Shown: piece after piece, positions 47,389 through 56,772 of the stretch
Layout: each line of letters starts with the position of its first letter
How positions within the stretch are numbered: position 1 is the first letter of the stretch
Assembly (NCBI RefSeq): GCF_026624755.1
Contig: NZ_JAPMXC010000001.1
Location: 806,001 to 870,000 of the forward strand
DNA: 64,000 nucleotides
From: Robbsia betulipollinis
GTDB lineage: Bacteria; Pseudomonadota; Gammaproteobacteria; Burkholderiales; Burkholderiaceae
Direction: 5' to 3'
The notes under the pieces: model-generated
Databases searched by the model: none
Seen by the model: only the letters and a program-made list of their open reading frames with translations
What the model was told of the DNA's origin: nothing
Program-made: the position numbers and the translations under genes

Positions 47389-48678
47389 ATGCATTTATCC
47401 GAGCTAAAATCACAGCACGTCTCCGAACTGATCGAGATGGCCAATGGTCTCGAGATCGAAAACGCGAATCGTCTGCGCAAGCAGGAATTGATGTTCGCGA
47501 TTCTGAAGAAGAAAGCGAAGACCGGGGAGACGATCTACGGCGACGGAACGCTCGAGGTACTGCCGGACGGATTCGGTTTCCTGCGCTCGCCGGAAACGTC
47601 GTATCTGGCGAGCACCGACGACATCTACATCAGCCCCTCGCAGATTCGCCGCTTCAATCTGCATACGGGCGACACGATCGAAGGCGAAGTGCGCGTGCCG
47701 AAGGACGGCGAGCGCTACTTCGCGCTGGTCAAGGTGGACAAGGTCAACATGATGCCGCCGGAGGCCTCGAAACATAAGATCATGTTCGAGAACCTCACGC
47801 CGCTGCATCCCAACCGGCCGCTGAAGCTCGAATGCGAGACGACCGACGACAAGTCGCGCGGCGCGCTGTCCAGCCGCACCGAGAACACGACCTGCCGCGT
47901 CATCGACATGATCGCGCCGATCGGCCGCGGTCAGCGCGGGCTGCTGGTCGCGTCGCCGAAGTCGGGCAAGACCGTGATGCTGCAACACATCGCGCACGCG
48001 ATCGCGACGAATCACCCCGAAGTGCAGTTGTTCGTGCTGCTGATCGACGAGCGCCCCGAGGAAGTGACCGAAATGCAACGCTCGGTCAAGGGCGAAGTGA
48101 TCGCCTCGACCTTCGACGAGCCGGCCTCGCGCCACGTGCAGGTCGCCGAAATGGTGATCGAGAAGGCCAAGCGTCTGGTCGAGATGAAGCTCGATGTCGT
48201 GATCCTGCTCGACTCCATCACCCGTCTGGCGCGCGCCTACAACACGGTGGTGCCGGCATCGGGCAAGGTGCTGACCGGCGGCGTCGACGCGAACGCGCTG
48301 CAACGGCCGAAGCGTTTCTTCGGCGCGGCGCGCAATATCGAGGAAGGCGGGTCGCTGACCATCATCGGCACCGCGCTGATCGAGACCGGCAGCCGGATGG
48401 ACGACGTGATCTACGAGGAATTCAAGGGCACGGGCAACATGGAAGTGCACCTCGAGCGGCGCCTTGCCGAAAAGCGCATCTATCCCGCGATCAACCTGAA
48501 CAAGTCGGGGACGCGCCGCGAGGATCTGCTGATCGATCCGGAAGTGCTGCACAAGAAATTGTGGCCGTTGCGCAAGGTCATCTCCGAGATGGACGATATC
48601 GTCGCGATGGAGATGCTGCTGGGCAAGGTCAAGGAAACGAAGAACAATTCGGAGTTCTTCGACATGATGCGCCGCTGA
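47389..48678 (+). CDS. rho: Transcription termination factor Rho
   Basis: Hexameric RNA-dependent ATPase that terminates transcription. The 429-residue protein has the N-terminal helical and cold-shock RNA-binding domains (about 1-125, with [28 protein letters not shown]), Walker [34 protein letters not shown] (Walker B and Q loop), [26 protein letters not shown] (R loop) and the C-terminal MMRR. It is ten residues longer than the E. coli protein. The ATG at 47389 gives the usual MHLSELK start. Confidence 0.98.
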   Translation: MHLSELKSQHVSELIEMANGLEIENANRLRKQELMFAILKKKAKTGETIYGDGTLEVLPDGFGFLRSPETSYLASTDDIYISPSQIRRFNLHTGDTIEGEVRVPKDGERYFALVKVDKVNMMPPEASKHKIMFENLTPLHPNRPLKLECETTDDKSRGALSSRTENTTCRVIDMIAPIGRGQRGLLVASPKSGKTVMLQHIAHAIATNHPEVQLFVLLIDERPEEVTEMQRSVKGEVIASTFDEPASRHVQVAEMVIEKAKRLVEMKLDVVILLDSITRLARAYNTVVPASGKVLTGGVDANALQRPKRFFGAARNIEEGGSLTIIGTALIETGSRMDDVIYEEFKGTGNMEVHLERRLAEKRIYPAINLNKSGTRREDLLIDPEVLHKKLWPLRKVISEMDDIVAMEMLLGKVKETKNNSEFFDMMRR

Positions 48679-48741
48679 TTGCGCCGCTGACCGGTCGATC
48701 CTGCCGGCGCGGTGTCGATTACGCCGGAATGGCGCGATTTC

Positions 48742-48750
48742 TGGCATAAT
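48742..48750 (+). promoter_or_regulatory. Putative extended -10 promoter of rpmE2
   Basis: TGG followed by CATAAT is an extended -10 element. No good -35 is present, as is common for this type. It would give a leader of about 130 nt. Confidence 0.4.
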
Positions 48751-48891
48751 CGGCGGCTTCGCCCGGAGCGGGTCCGAACGTCGTTACGCGTTTTCACCGA
48801 CGCACCGCTCATTTTTCGTTTTTTTCACCGAAGGCAAGTGGCTTGCGGCATGTGCCGGCGAGCTGGCTACCGCCCGACCCAGGAAGTTGAC

Positions 48892-49194
48892 ATGAAAGCC
48901 AATACGCACCCGAACTACCGCGACGTGGTGTTCCAGGATCTGTCCTCGGACTTCAAGTTCATCACGCGCTCGACGATCCAGACCCGCGACAAGATCACGA
49001 TGGAAGACGGCAAGGAATATCCGCTGGCGAAGATCGAAGTCTCGTCGGAATCCCACCCGTTCTACACCGGCACCCAGAAGATCATGGACACGGGCGGTCG
49101 CGTCGAGCGCTTCCGCCAGAAGTTCGGCAGCCGCGCCACGGGCAAGGTCGCCGCGAAAGACAGCGCCGCGCCGGAAGCGGACGCGCAGGCCTGA
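48892..49194 (+). CDS. rpmE2: Large ribosomal subunit protein bL31, type B (no zinc cysteines)
   Basis: A 100-residue bL31 protein beginning [16 protein letters not shown] and containing [26 protein letters not shown]. The CxxC zinc-ribbon cysteines of type A bL31 are absent, so this is the zinc-independent form; the long Ala-rich C-terminus supports type B. AGGAAG precedes the ATG at 48892. It lies after rho, as usual in this group. A strong terminator follows. Confidence 0.96.
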   Translation: MKANTHPNYRDVVFQDLSSDFKFITRSTIQTRDKITMEDGKEYPLAKIEVSSESHPFYTGTQKIMDTGGRVERFRQKFGSRATGKVAAKDSAAPEADAQA

Positions 49195-49524
49195 TTGCCC
49201 GCCAGGCGCGCATGAGGGACACGCGTCACGCATGAGGGCCGTGCGCCGGTATCCGGCGCAAGCGTCACCGACTCGGGACGCGTCGAGGGCAGCCACGGCT
49301 GCCCTTTTTTATTGTCTGCGCGCCGGACCATCGGAATGGCCGAACGCGGGATCCTTCGAAACGACAGGCTTTTCGTGGTCTGTGCAACGATTTCACTGGC
49401 GGGCGATGCGCGCGCTAGAATGCAGGACCTGACGTCCGTTCTCCCGTTCCCCGCCGTCGCGGGGCAGCGGCGGGCGCAAAAGCAATCCAGGCAATCCAAG
49501 CAACCTGCACCACGGCCTTATCGC
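49195..49524. other. Intergenic region after rpmE2 with terminator at 49287-49310
   Basis: About 330 bp. It holds the terminator at 49287-49310 and the upstream region of the membrane glycosyltransferase-like gene. No gene is seen. Confidence 0.5.
49287..49310 (+). terminator. Rho-independent terminator after rpmE2
   Basis: GGGCAGCC pairs with GGCTGCCC across a 2-nt loop in the drawn form (opening to about 4 nt), followed by TTTTTT. It is about 90 bp after the rpmE2 stop. Confidence 0.85.
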
Positions 49525-51267
49525 ATGACAACCGGCATGAAATCCGTCGTCCGCCTCACCGCCTCCGCGACCCGCCCCCTGCCGCGCGCCGCCCTGCTGG
49601 CGATTTGCGTGGTCTATGCCGCATTCGGCCTGTTCTGGCGCGACCCCTGGAAGAACGAGGACGCGACGGGTTTCGGCGTGATGTGGACGCTGGCCTCCGG
49701 CCATTTGCACGACTGGCTGTTCCCGAACCTGTTCGGCAAGCCGATGCCCGCCGACGGGCCGTTGAGCTATTGGCTGGGCGCGGGCGCCATCCGTTTGCTG
49801 CCGTTCATCGCCCCGGGCAGCGCCGCGCGCGTGGTCACCGCACTGCTGTTTTCGCTGAGCTGCGGTTTCGTCTGGTACGGCACCTATCTGCTGGGGCGCC
49901 GCGGCGAGGTACAGCCGTTCAAGTACGCGTTCGGCGGCGAGCCGCTGCCGGGCGACTTCGGCCGCACGATCGCCGATGGCGCCCTGCTGATCCTGCTCGC
50001 CTGCTTCGGCCTGGCCGAGCGCGGTCATGAAACCACCCCGCAGCTCGCGCAGTTCCTCTGCGTCTCGATGATTCTCTACGGGATGGCGCGTGCGGTCGAC
50101 AAACCCGTTCAGGGCGCGATCTTCTGGGGCGCGGGACTGGGTCTGCTCACGCTCGCGGCGAGCCCCCTGCTGCCCACGGTGATGGGCGCCTGCCTGCTTG
50201 GCGTCGCCCTGCTCAGCCCGCATTTCCGGGGCCGCACTCTGCTCGCCCTCGGCCTCCCGGTCGCGCTCGTCATTGCCGCGTCCTGGCCGCTCGTGGCCAC
50301 GTTCTATGACGGCGATGCCAGCCAGCGCTTCCTGCGCGCGTGGATCCACGGCAACTTCGATTTCTACGCCGGGCCGCTGAACAACGTGCTGTTCTACGCG
50401 TTGAAGAACCTGCCCCTGTTCACCTGGCCCGCCTGGCCGCTCGCGCTATGGTCCTGGTGGAGCTGGAAAGGCATGCGGCGCGCGCCGCACGTGCTCGCGC
50501 CGATGGCGATCATGGTACCGCTGCTGGTGCTGGTGGTGCTGCAAAGCCACCAGACCAACAAACTGTTCATGCTGCTGCTGCCGGGCATGGCGATGCTCGC
50601 GGCCTTCGGATTGCCCACGCTCAAGCGCGGCGCGATCAATGCGATCGACTGGTTCGCGGTGCTCAGCTTCACGGTTCTCGGCGGTTTCGTCTGGCTCGTC
50701 TGGACAGCGGCCGTGACCGGGCATCCGGCCGCGATCGCCCGCAATCTGGCGCGCCAGATCCCCGGTTTCGAGCCCTCGTTCCGCCTGATCGCGCTGGCGA
50801 CGGCGCTGGTCGTGACCCTGTGCTGGATGGCCATCGTTCGCTGGCGGCTCGCGACCCGACCGGAGGTGCTGTGGCGCGGCGTGGTGCTCTCGAGCGCGGG
50901 CACGACGCTGATGTGGGTGCTGCTGATGACGCTGTGGATGCCCTTCATCAACTACAGCCGGACCTATCGCGACGTCGCCGCGCAGATCGCCGAACATCTG
51001 CCCAGCGACTATCGCTGCATCACCCCGGTACGGCTCGGCGACGCGCAGATCGCGTCGTTCGGCTATTTCCAGTCGATGCGCTTCGGCTTTCATGGCGAGG
51101 ACTGCGACGTGCTGCTGCGGCAGGACGACGAGGACTACTGGGCCCCCGCCGACGTGCGGCCGTACCAATGGAAGCGGGTCTGGGAAGGCCGCCGCGCGGC
51201 CGATCGCGACGAACGCTTCCGGCTGTATGTCCGGGTGCTGGAACCCGCCGCGAAACGTGTCCGGTAA
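49525..51267 (+). CDS. ArnT/GT39-like membrane glycosyltransferase
   Basis: A 580-residue polytopic protein with about 11 hydrophobic segments and the GT-C layout of the ArnT/PMT superfamily. WRDPWKNEDATGFGVMW in the first loop carries the acidic pair at the catalytic position, followed by LPMPADGPLSYWLGA-like sequence (where ArnT has FEKPPLQTW). The C-terminal 120 residues are soluble. The substrate is unknown; it is not ArnT itself, which is encoded at 27583-29298. The ATG at 49525 gives MTTGMKSVV; the ATG at 49537 is possible. It precedes the MATE gene by about 100 bp. Confidence 0.8.
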   Translation: MTTGMKSVVRLTASATRPLPRAALLAICVVYAAFGLFWRDPWKNEDATGFGVMWTLASGHLHDWLFPNLFGKPMPADGPLSYWLGAGAIRLLPFIAPGSAARVVTALLFSLSCGFVWYGTYLLGRRGEVQPFKYAFGGEPLPGDFGRTIADGALLILLACFGLAERGHETTPQLAQFLCVSMILYGMARAVDKPVQGAIFWGAGLGLLTLAASPLLPTVMGACLLGVALLSPHFRGRTLLALGLPVALVIAASWPLVATFYDGDASQRFLRAWIHGNFDFYAGPLNNVLFYALKNLPLFTWPAWPLALWSWWSWKGMRRAPHVLAPMAIMVPLLVLVVLQSHQTNKLFMLLLPGMAMLAAFGLPTLKRGAINAIDWFAVLSFTVLGGFVWLVWTAAVTGHPAAIARNLARQIPGFEPSFRLIALATALVVTLCWMAIVRWRLATRPEVLWRGVVLSSAGTTLMWVLLMTLWMPFINYSRTYRDVAAQIAEHLPSDYRCITPVRLGDAQIASFGYFQSMRFGFHGEDCDVLLRQDDEDYWAPADVRPYQWKRVWEGRRAADRDERFRLYVRVLEPAAKRVR

Positions 51268-51365
51268 GCAGTATCCGCCACGCATCGTGATAGGCCATAT
51301 CGTCCCGGTGGCTGCGGCGCGCGGGCCGAATCGGGCCTGTCCGGACAGCAAGGGGAGACCTGCCC

Positions 51366-52703
51366 TTGCTGTCTGACGTCAGGGCCATCCTTCACCTCAC
51401 CTGGCCGTTGTTGATCGGCCAGCTGGCGGCCATCGCCTTCGCCGTCATCGATACGTCGATGGTCGGGCGCTTCTCCGCGCAGGATCTGGCCGCGCTCGGG
51501 CTGGGCGGCTCGATCTACGTCAGTATCTATGTCGCGCTGTTCGGGATTCTCGCCGCGCTGTCGCCGATCGCCGGCAATCTCTTCGGCGCGAAGCGCCTGC
51601 CCGAGATCGGCGAGGTGGTGCGGCAATCCGCCTGGCTCTCGCTGGCGCTGGCGGCGCTGGGCATGGTCGTACTGTATTTTCCGGAACCGTTGCTGCGCCT
51701 GTCCGACGCGCCGCCGGTGCTGGCCGAACGCGCGACCGGCTACCTGCGCATCCTGTCCTTCGGCCTGCCGGCCAGTCTTGCCTTTCGCATCTACGGCGGC
51801 GTGTCGACCGCCATCGGCCGTCCCCGCTTCGTAATGGGCGTGCAGATCGTCGCATTGCTGGTTAAGATCCCGGCGAACTACTGGCTGATCTTCGGCGGCC
51901 TGGGCGTGCCCGCATTGGGCGGCCTGGGATGCGCGCTGGCGAGCACGGCGATCAACTGGATCGAGGCGGTGCTGGGGATGATCCTGCTCGCGCGCGGGCA
52001 GCCCTATCGGCCGCTGGCGATTTTCGCACGCTTTTCCTGGCCCGATGCGAGGCAACTGGGCGAGTTGCTGCGGCTCGGTTTGCCGATGGGTCTGTCCTAT
52101 TTGATCGAGGTGACGTCTTACACCTTCATGGCGATCTTCATCACCCGCTTCGGCACGCCGACGCTCGCTGCCCATCAGATCGCCGGCAATGTGGGCGCGG
52201 TGCTGTACATGACGCCGCTGTCGATCGGCATCGCCACCGCGACCCTGGTCGCGCAGGCACTGGGCGCGGGGCAGCGCGACCGGGCACGCACGATTTCCCG
52301 GCACGGGATTCTGCTCGCGGGCGCGATCGGGCTGGGCTACGCGACGCTCGTCACGGCGACACGGCACGGCATCGCCGGCGCCTACACCAACGACGCGACG
52401 GTCGCGCACACCGCCGCGGGCCTGCTGCTGATCGTCGCCGCCTATCATTGCTTCGATGCGGTGCAGGCCACCACATCGTTCGTCTTGCGCAGCTACCGTG
52501 TCACCGTCGTGCCCACGGTGATTTATGCCGTCGCCCTGTGGGGCGTGGGGCTGGGTGGCGGCTACGCGATGGGCTTCGACACCCTGGGCGTGCTGCCCGT
52601 CTGGTTGACCGGCGCCAACGGCTTCTGGATCGCGAACACCGCGAGCCTGGCGGTCGCCGCAGCCATGCTGGTGCTGTATCTCCGCGTGGTCGTCAGGCGT
52701 TAG
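51366..52703 (+). CDS. MATE-family multidrug exporter
   Basis: A 445-residue protein with 12 hydrophobic segments in two repeated halves, typical of MATE sodium- or proton-driven exporters. LIGQLAAIAFAVIDTSMVGRFSAQDLAALGLG and SPIAGNLFGAKRLPEIGEVVRQS mark the first half; LRLGLPMGLSYLIEV and AHQIAGNVGAVLYMTPLSIGIATATLVAQALGAGQRDRA the second. The TTG at 51366 has GGGGAGA eight bases upstream and starts LLSDVRAILHLTWPLL. The substrate (drugs or organic cations) is not predictable. Confidence 0.93.
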   Translation: MLSDVRAILHLTWPLLIGQLAAIAFAVIDTSMVGRFSAQDLAALGLGGSIYVSIYVALFGILAALSPIAGNLFGAKRLPEIGEVVRQSAWLSLALAALGMVVLYFPEPLLRLSDAPPVLAERATGYLRILSFGLPASLAFRIYGGVSTAIGRPRFVMGVQIVALLVKIPANYWLIFGGLGVPALGGLGCALASTAINWIEAVLGMILLARGQPYRPLAIFARFSWPDARQLGELLRLGLPMGLSYLIEVTSYTFMAIFITRFGTPTLAAHQIAGNVGAVLYMTPLSIGIATATLVAQALGAGQRDRARTISRHGILLAGAIGLGYATLVTATRHGIAGAYTNDATVAHTAAGLLLIVAAYHCFDAVQATTSFVLRSYRVTVVPTVIYAVALWGVGLGGGYAMGFDTLGVLPVWLTGANGFWIANTASLAVAAAMLVLYLRVVVRR

Positions 52704-52721
52704 CCACGGGCGGCTCCAAAG

Positions 52722-52757
52722 CAAAAACCCCATAACGCATGAGCGCTATGGGGTTTC
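52722..52757 (-). terminator. Terminator of the tRNA-Asp/Glu transcript
   Basis: AACCCCATA-CGC pairs with GCG-TATGGGGTT. On the minus strand it is followed by TTTTTGC, so it ends the tRNA transcript that reads leftward. It may also weakly terminate the MATE gene from the other side. Confidence 0.75.
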
Positions 52758-52767
52758 GCTTTACTGC

Positions 52768-52844
52768 TGGCGGAGTGGACGGGACTCGAACCCGCGACCC
52801 CCGGCGTGACAGGCCGGTATTCTAACCAACTGAACTACCACTCC
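52768..52844 (-). tRNA. tRNA-Asp (GTC), copy 1
   Basis: A 77-nt gene on the minus strand, starting GGAGTGGTAGTTCAG, with anticodon GTC in CTGTCAC, T-arm GTTCGAG, and encoded CCA end. It folds as a standard cloverleaf and matches E. coli tRNA-Asp closely. Second gene of a Glu-Asp transcript. Confidence 0.98.
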
Positions 52845-52929
52845 AAACTTTACACCGTCATCCGTTCGCGGTATCCCGCGGCGGGATGGGAAGCACGCCG
52901 GCTTGTTGCCCGACCGCTACTCCGATGTC

Positions 52930-53005
52930 TGGCGTCCCCAAGGGGATTCGAACCCCTGTACTCACCGTGAAAGGGTGATGTCCTAGGCCTCTAGACGATG
53001 GGGAC
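52930..53005 (-). tRNA. tRNA-Glu (TTC), copy 1
   Basis: A 76-nt minus-strand gene starting GTCCCCATCGTCTAGAG, with anticodon TTC in CTTTCAC, T-arm GTTCGAATC, and encoded CCA. First gene of the leftward Glu-Asp transcript driven from 53121-53149. Confidence 0.98.
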
Positions 53006-53120
53006 TACACCTGCCTGGCGCCCGTACCCTCTTCGATACGACGATACGTTCGCCTCGATTCCGTATTGATTTTTCGCTTTTACCGCTCTTTGCAAGAAGC
53101 GTTTGCTGCGAAAGACCCGT

Positions 53121-53149
53121 ATTATAGTGAGGCTTCTTGCGTTTGTGAA
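53121..53149 (-). promoter_or_regulatory. Sigma70 promoter of the tRNA-Glu/Asp copy 1 transcript
   Basis: On the minus strand TTCACA (53149-53144), 17 bp, TATAAT (53126-53121). The -10 is perfect and the -35 matches five of six. The surrounding 200 bp is clearly AT-rich relative to the window. Confidence 0.8.
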
Positions 53150-53232
53150 GCATTTTTTGATCGTTTTTTGCACCGATCACCTGCCTGACTTACTTATCCT
53201 GCATTACTGCTTATCGCGTTCAAACCAGGCCA

Positions 53233-53277
53233 TGGAAGAAAAAAACCCGCCCAAGTCGTGCTTGAACGGGCTTTTCT
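53233..53277 (-). terminator. Terminator after tRNA-Asp copy 2
   Basis: On the minus strand AAGCCCGTTCAAG pairs with CTTGGGCGGG (one mismatch) around a 5-nt loop and is followed by a run of seven T. It separates the two tRNA transcripts. Confidence 0.82.
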
Positions 53278-53279
53278 TT

Positions 53280-53356
53280 TGGCGGAGTGGACGGGACTCG
53301 AACCCGCGACCCCCGGCGTGACAGGCCGGTATTCTAACCAACTGAACTACCACTCC
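53280..53356 (-). tRNA. tRNA-Asp (GTC), copy 2
   Basis: Identical in sequence to the copy at 52768-52844, 77 nt with encoded CCA. Part of the Ala-Glu-Asp transcript. Confidence 0.98.
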
Positions 53357-53439
53357 AAACTTTACATCGTCATCCGTTCGCGGTATCCCGCAGCGGGATG
53401 GGAAGCACGCCGGCTTATTGCCCGACCGCCTCCGATGTC

Positions 53440-53515
53440 TGGCGTCCCCAAGGGGATTCGAACCCCTGTACTCACCGTGAAAGGGTGATGTCCTAGGCCT
53501 CTAGACGATGGGGAC
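53440..53515 (-). tRNA. tRNA-Glu (TTC), copy 2
   Basis: Identical in sequence to the copy at 52930-53005, 76 nt with encoded CCA. It lies about 250 bp from the end of gltX, which charges it. Confidence 0.98.
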
Positions 53516-53527
53516 TAAAACTTTGTC

Positions 53528-53603
<76 letters not shown>

Positions 53604-53615
53604 GACAGAGACGAA

Positions 53616-53644
53616 ATTATATGCACCGATCGGCTTGCTGTAAA
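53616..53644 (-). promoter_or_regulatory. Sigma70 promoter of the tRNA-Ala/Glu/Asp transcript
   Basis: On the minus strand TTTACA (53644-53639), 17 bp, TATAAT (53621-53616). Both boxes match well and the spacing is ideal. It lies 13 bp upstream of tRNA-Ala. Confidence 0.82.
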
Positions 53645-53703
53645 GGACTTTCGGAAAAATAGTCGTCTTCCACATCGCGCATCCGGCAAGCCATGCCAAG
53701 CGA

Positions 53704-53751
53704 CCCGCGCCGGTCGCCCGCGCCGGTCGCCCGCACCGGTCGTCCGCGCCG
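53704..53751. repeat. 13-bp tandem repeats after gltX
   Basis: Three copies of CCCGCGCCGGTCG (third with one change) and most of a fourth lie between the gltX stop and the tRNA-Ala promoter. The unit is not a multiple of three, and the location is non-coding. Confidence 0.9.
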
Positions 53752-53764
53752 CTATGCCGTTCGC

Positions 53765-55237
53765 TCAAACATGCGCGAGCCGGTCGATCACCCGCTCGCG
53801 CCCGAACAGCGTCAGCACCGCATCGATCGATGGCGTATGGGTCGTGCCCGCCACCAGCAGGCGCACCGGCATCGCCAGCACCGGCATCTTGATGCCCTGC
53901 CCGGCGAGCACCGTTTTCAACGCCGCGGCGATCGCCGGCCGCGTCCACTCGACCGTCTGCAAGGCCTCGCGCAGCGCGGCGACGGCTGGGCGCACCGCCG
54001 GGGTCAGATGCACCGCGAGCGCGTCGGCATCCGGCGCGGGCGCGCGATAGAACATCGCGGCGCTTTCGACGAGCTCCTTGAGCGTCGATGCACGGTCCTT
54101 GATCAGCGCGACGACGTCGAGCCAGTTCGGTCCCGCGTCGATGTCGAGACCCGCTGCCGCGGCGAACGGCCGGGCAAGTTCGGCGAGCCGCGCATTGTCG
54201 GCGGCCTTGAGGTAATGGCTGTTCAGCCATTTCAGCTTTTCCGGATCGTATTGCGCGGGCGACTTGCCCAGATGCGCCAGATCGAACCAGGCGATGAACT
54301 GTTCGCGCGAGAAGATTTCCGCGTCCCCATGCGCCCAGCCCAGCCGGGCCAGGTAGTTGACGACCGCCTCGGGCAGATAGCCTTCGTCGCGGTATTGCAT
54401 GACGCTCATCGCGCCGGCGCGCTTCGACATCTTCTCGCCGGCATCGTTGAGCACCGTCGGCAGATGCGCGTAGACCGGCGGCGTGTAGCCGAGCGCGCGC
54501 AGGATGTTGATCTGGCGCGGCGTATTGTTGACATGGTCGTCGCCACGGATCACATGCGTGATGCGCATGTCCGCGTCGTCGACGACCACGCAGAAATTGT
54601 AGGTCGGCGTGCCGTCGGGCCGCGCGATCACGAGATCGTCGAGTTCGGCATTGGCGATCTCGATGCGCCCCTTGACGGCATCGTCCCACACCACCGAGCC
54701 TCCCGGCGGATTGCGAAAGCGCACGACGGACGCGACGCCGGCGGGCGGCGTCGGCAGCGTCTTGCCCTCCTCCGGCCGCCAGCGGCCATCGTAGCGCGGC
54801 TTCTCGCCGTTCGCGCGCTGCGTGTCGCGCAGCGCGTCGAGTTCCTCGGTCGAGGTATAGCAGTGATACGCAAGACCGCGCGCGAGCATCTGGGCCAGCA
54901 CCTCGCGGTACCGGTCCATGCGCTGCATCTGGTAGAACGGCCCCTCGTCGATATCGAGCCCCAGCCATGCCATGCCGTCGAGAATCGTCTGCACCGCGGC
55001 CTCGCTCGAACGCTCGACGTCGGTGTCCTCGATGCGCAGCACGAACACCCCCCCCTTGCTGCGCGCGAAGGCCCATGGGTACAGCGCCGAGCGGATGTTG
55101 CCCAGATGGATGAAGCCGGTGGGACTGGGCGCGAAACGCGTGCGCACGGGGGCCTGGCCCGACGCGTCGGTCGGTGCATCGGCCGGTGCGGTGCCGGGAT
55201 GACGGGACGGGACGGGAGCAGCAAGGGGTTCGGTCAT
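53765..55237 (-). CDS. gltX: Glutamyl-tRNA synthetase
   Basis: Class I aminoacyl-tRNA synthetase of 490 residues. The HIGH box reads [21 protein letters not shown] (about 35-55) and the KMSKS box reads [11 protein letters not shown] (about 275). [13 protein letters not shown] and [28 protein letters not shown] are also typical. The ATG at 55237 gives a 30-residue Ala/Pro-rich extension before the catalytic domain; an upstream frame to 55471 has no support. It ends just before the tRNA genes, two of which are its substrates. Other GluRS/GluQRS types lack this C-terminal anticodon-binding domain. Confidence 0.97.
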   Translation of the reverse strand: MTEPLAAPVPSRHPGTAPADAPTDASGQAPVRTRFAPSPTGFIHLGNIRSALYPWAFARSKGGVFVLRIEDTDVERSSEAAVQTILDGMAWLGLDIDEGPFYQMQRMDRYREVLAQMLARGLAYHCYTSTEELDALRDTQRANGEKPRYDGRWRPEEGKTLPTPPAGVASVVRFRNPPGGSVVWDDAVKGRIEIANAELDDLVIARPDGTPTYNFCVVVDDADMRITHVIRGDDHVNNTPRQINILRALGYTPPVYAHLPTVLNDAGEKMSKRAGAMSVMQYRDEGYLPEAVVNYLARLGWAHGDAEIFSREQFIAWFDLAHLGKSPAQYDPEKLKWLNSHYLKAADNARLAELARPFAAAAGLDIDAGPNWLDVVALIKDRASTLKELVESAAMFYRAPAPDADALAVHLTPAVRPAVAALREALQTVEWTRPAIAAALKTVLAGQGIKMPVLAMPVRLLVAGTTHTPSIDAVLTLFGRERVIDRLAHV

Positions 55238-55605
55238 GGCGGAGAAGAAGGAAGCGGAAGCGGAAGACCCGGCGCGGGCGGCGTGAAACGATGCGGCACC
55301 TGCCTGGGACACAACGACGAAAGAAAGCGGCAATGAAAGAAGCCCGCGGGACGGCCGACGGCCCTCGCGTGACGAGGCGATTATAGCAGCCACGTCGCGC
55401 GCTTCCCGTACCGCGCGCCGCGCGCCGCGAAGCGCGATGGCGCTTACAGTCGCTTGCAATTCCCGCGGCATCCCCGGTGCGCCGCGCCCGGGCGAATTCT
55501 ATAATGTGGCGCATGCGCCGCGCCGGCCAATGCGTCCGGCCGGGCGCTGCGCGGCATGCCGCCACCTGCCTTGCATACCGTTACCGACGCACCTCGAGAC
55601 CCGAC
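55238..55605. other. Divergent region between gltX and the patatin gene
   Basis: About 370 bp, no gene. A minus-strand TATAAT (55385-55380) may be the gltX -10, and a plus-strand TATAAT (55500-55505) may serve the patatin gene; neither has a good -35 box. Confidence 0.45.
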
Positions 55606-56571
55606 TTGGCCACACACCCTGCCCTCCCCCCGCCCGCGTCGACGACGCGTCGGCGCCTGAACCTCTCGCTGGCCGGCGGCCTGCTCACGACGGCGTTCGG
55701 CGGCATGCTGAGCGCCTGCACCACCGTGGCGCCGTCGCAGCAGGCAGGCGGCGCCGCATCGAACGCGCTCCCACCCGCCCCGGCACGCACGCGCTCCCCG
55801 CGCATCGGACTGGCGCTCGGCGGCGGCGCCGCGCGCGGCTTTGCGCATATCGGCGTGATCAAGGCGCTGGAGGCCCAGGGTATCCGGGCCGACCTGATCG
55901 CCGGGACCAGCGCCGGCTCGGTGGTTGGCAGCCTGTATGCCACCGGCATGAGCGGCCTCGAACTGAATCGTCTCGCCCTGAACCTCGACCCGGCGTCGCT
56001 GAGCGACTGGGCGTTGCCGTTTCGCGCGCGCGGTTTGCTCAAGGGCGTGGCGCTCCAGGCCTTCGTCGAAAAGGCGGTGGGCGGCAGGCCGATCGAGCAG
56101 ATGCGCCGGCCTCTGGGCATCGTCGCCACCGATCTCGCCAACGGCGAACCGATCCTGTTCCAGCGCGGCAATACGGGGCAGGCGGTGCGTGCGTCGTGCA
56201 GCGTGCCGTCGATCTTCGAACCGGTGCGCATCGGCGGGCGCGACTATGTCGATGGCGGTCTGGTCAGCCCGGTGCCGGCCGCGTTCGCCCACAAGATGGG
56301 CGCCGACTTCGTGATCGCGGTCGATATCTCGACCCGGCCCGACACGCAGACGACGGCGAGTTCGTTCGACGTGCTGATGCAGACGTTCACGATCATGGGG
56401 CAGACGATCAAAGCGTACGAACTCGACAAATACGCGAACGTGGTGATCCGCCCGAACCTGCCGGCGATGGGCGGGAGCGATTTCGAGCAGCGCAATCTGG
56501 CGATTCTGGCGGGCGAGGAAGCCGTGGCGCGCATGCTGCCGACGCTACGCGCGAAGCTGGCGGCGGCCTGA
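55606..56571 (+). CDS. Patatin-like phospholipase lipoprotein (RssA-like)
   Basis: A serine lipase of the patatin fold. Motifs: oxyanion loop GLALGGGAARGFAHIGVIKAL, nucleophile GTSAGS (Ser about 105), and catalytic Asp in DYVDGGLVSPVP. Before these is TRRRLNLSLAGGLLTTAFGGMLSACTT, which has a twin-arginine start, a hydrophobic stretch and an LSAC lipobox, suggesting an exported lipoprotein. The TTG at 55606 is chosen because upstream ATG codons overlap the TATAAT at 55500-55505. The frame is open further upstream, so the start is uncertain. Lipid substrate unknown. Confidence 0.87.
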   Translation: MATHPALPPPASTTRRRLNLSLAGGLLTTAFGGMLSACTTVAPSQQAGGAASNALPPAPARTRSPRIGLALGGGAARGFAHIGVIKALEAQGIRADLIAGTSAGSVVGSLYATGMSGLELNRLALNLDPASLSDWALPFRARGLLKGVALQAFVEKAVGGRPIEQMRRPLGIVATDLANGEPILFQRGNTGQAVRASCSVPSIFEPVRIGGRDYVDGGLVSPVPAAFAHKMGADFVIAVDISTRPDTQTTASSFDVLMQTFTIMGQTIKAYELDKYANVVIRPNLPAMGGSDFEQRNLAILAGEEAVARMLPTLRAKLAAA

Positions 56572-56772
56572 AACACACCCACCGGGACACGCTGGCCCTG
56601 ACAGGACCGATGACCGCGGCATCGGCGGTCACGGTATCGGCGGCACCGGTGGAGACACGCCGTGCCCCGTAAACGACGGAACCGTCCGGCGCATGACGCG
56701 ACGGACGGTCCGGAGACGCGGCGCGGCGACCGAGGCGCAATCGTCGCGCCCAGGTCGTGCCTACGCGAAAGA

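Noticed and set aside
49525-51267. Second arnT
   Set aside because: It shares the GT-C layout, but the YFEKPPLQTW and lipid A-specific blocks of ArnT are not conserved, and it lies outside any arn context.
52768-53515. Integrated element using the duplicated tRNA genes as attachment sites
   Set aside because: No integrase, phage or plasmid gene lies between the copies; the DNA between them is about 270 bp of promoter, terminator and spacer.
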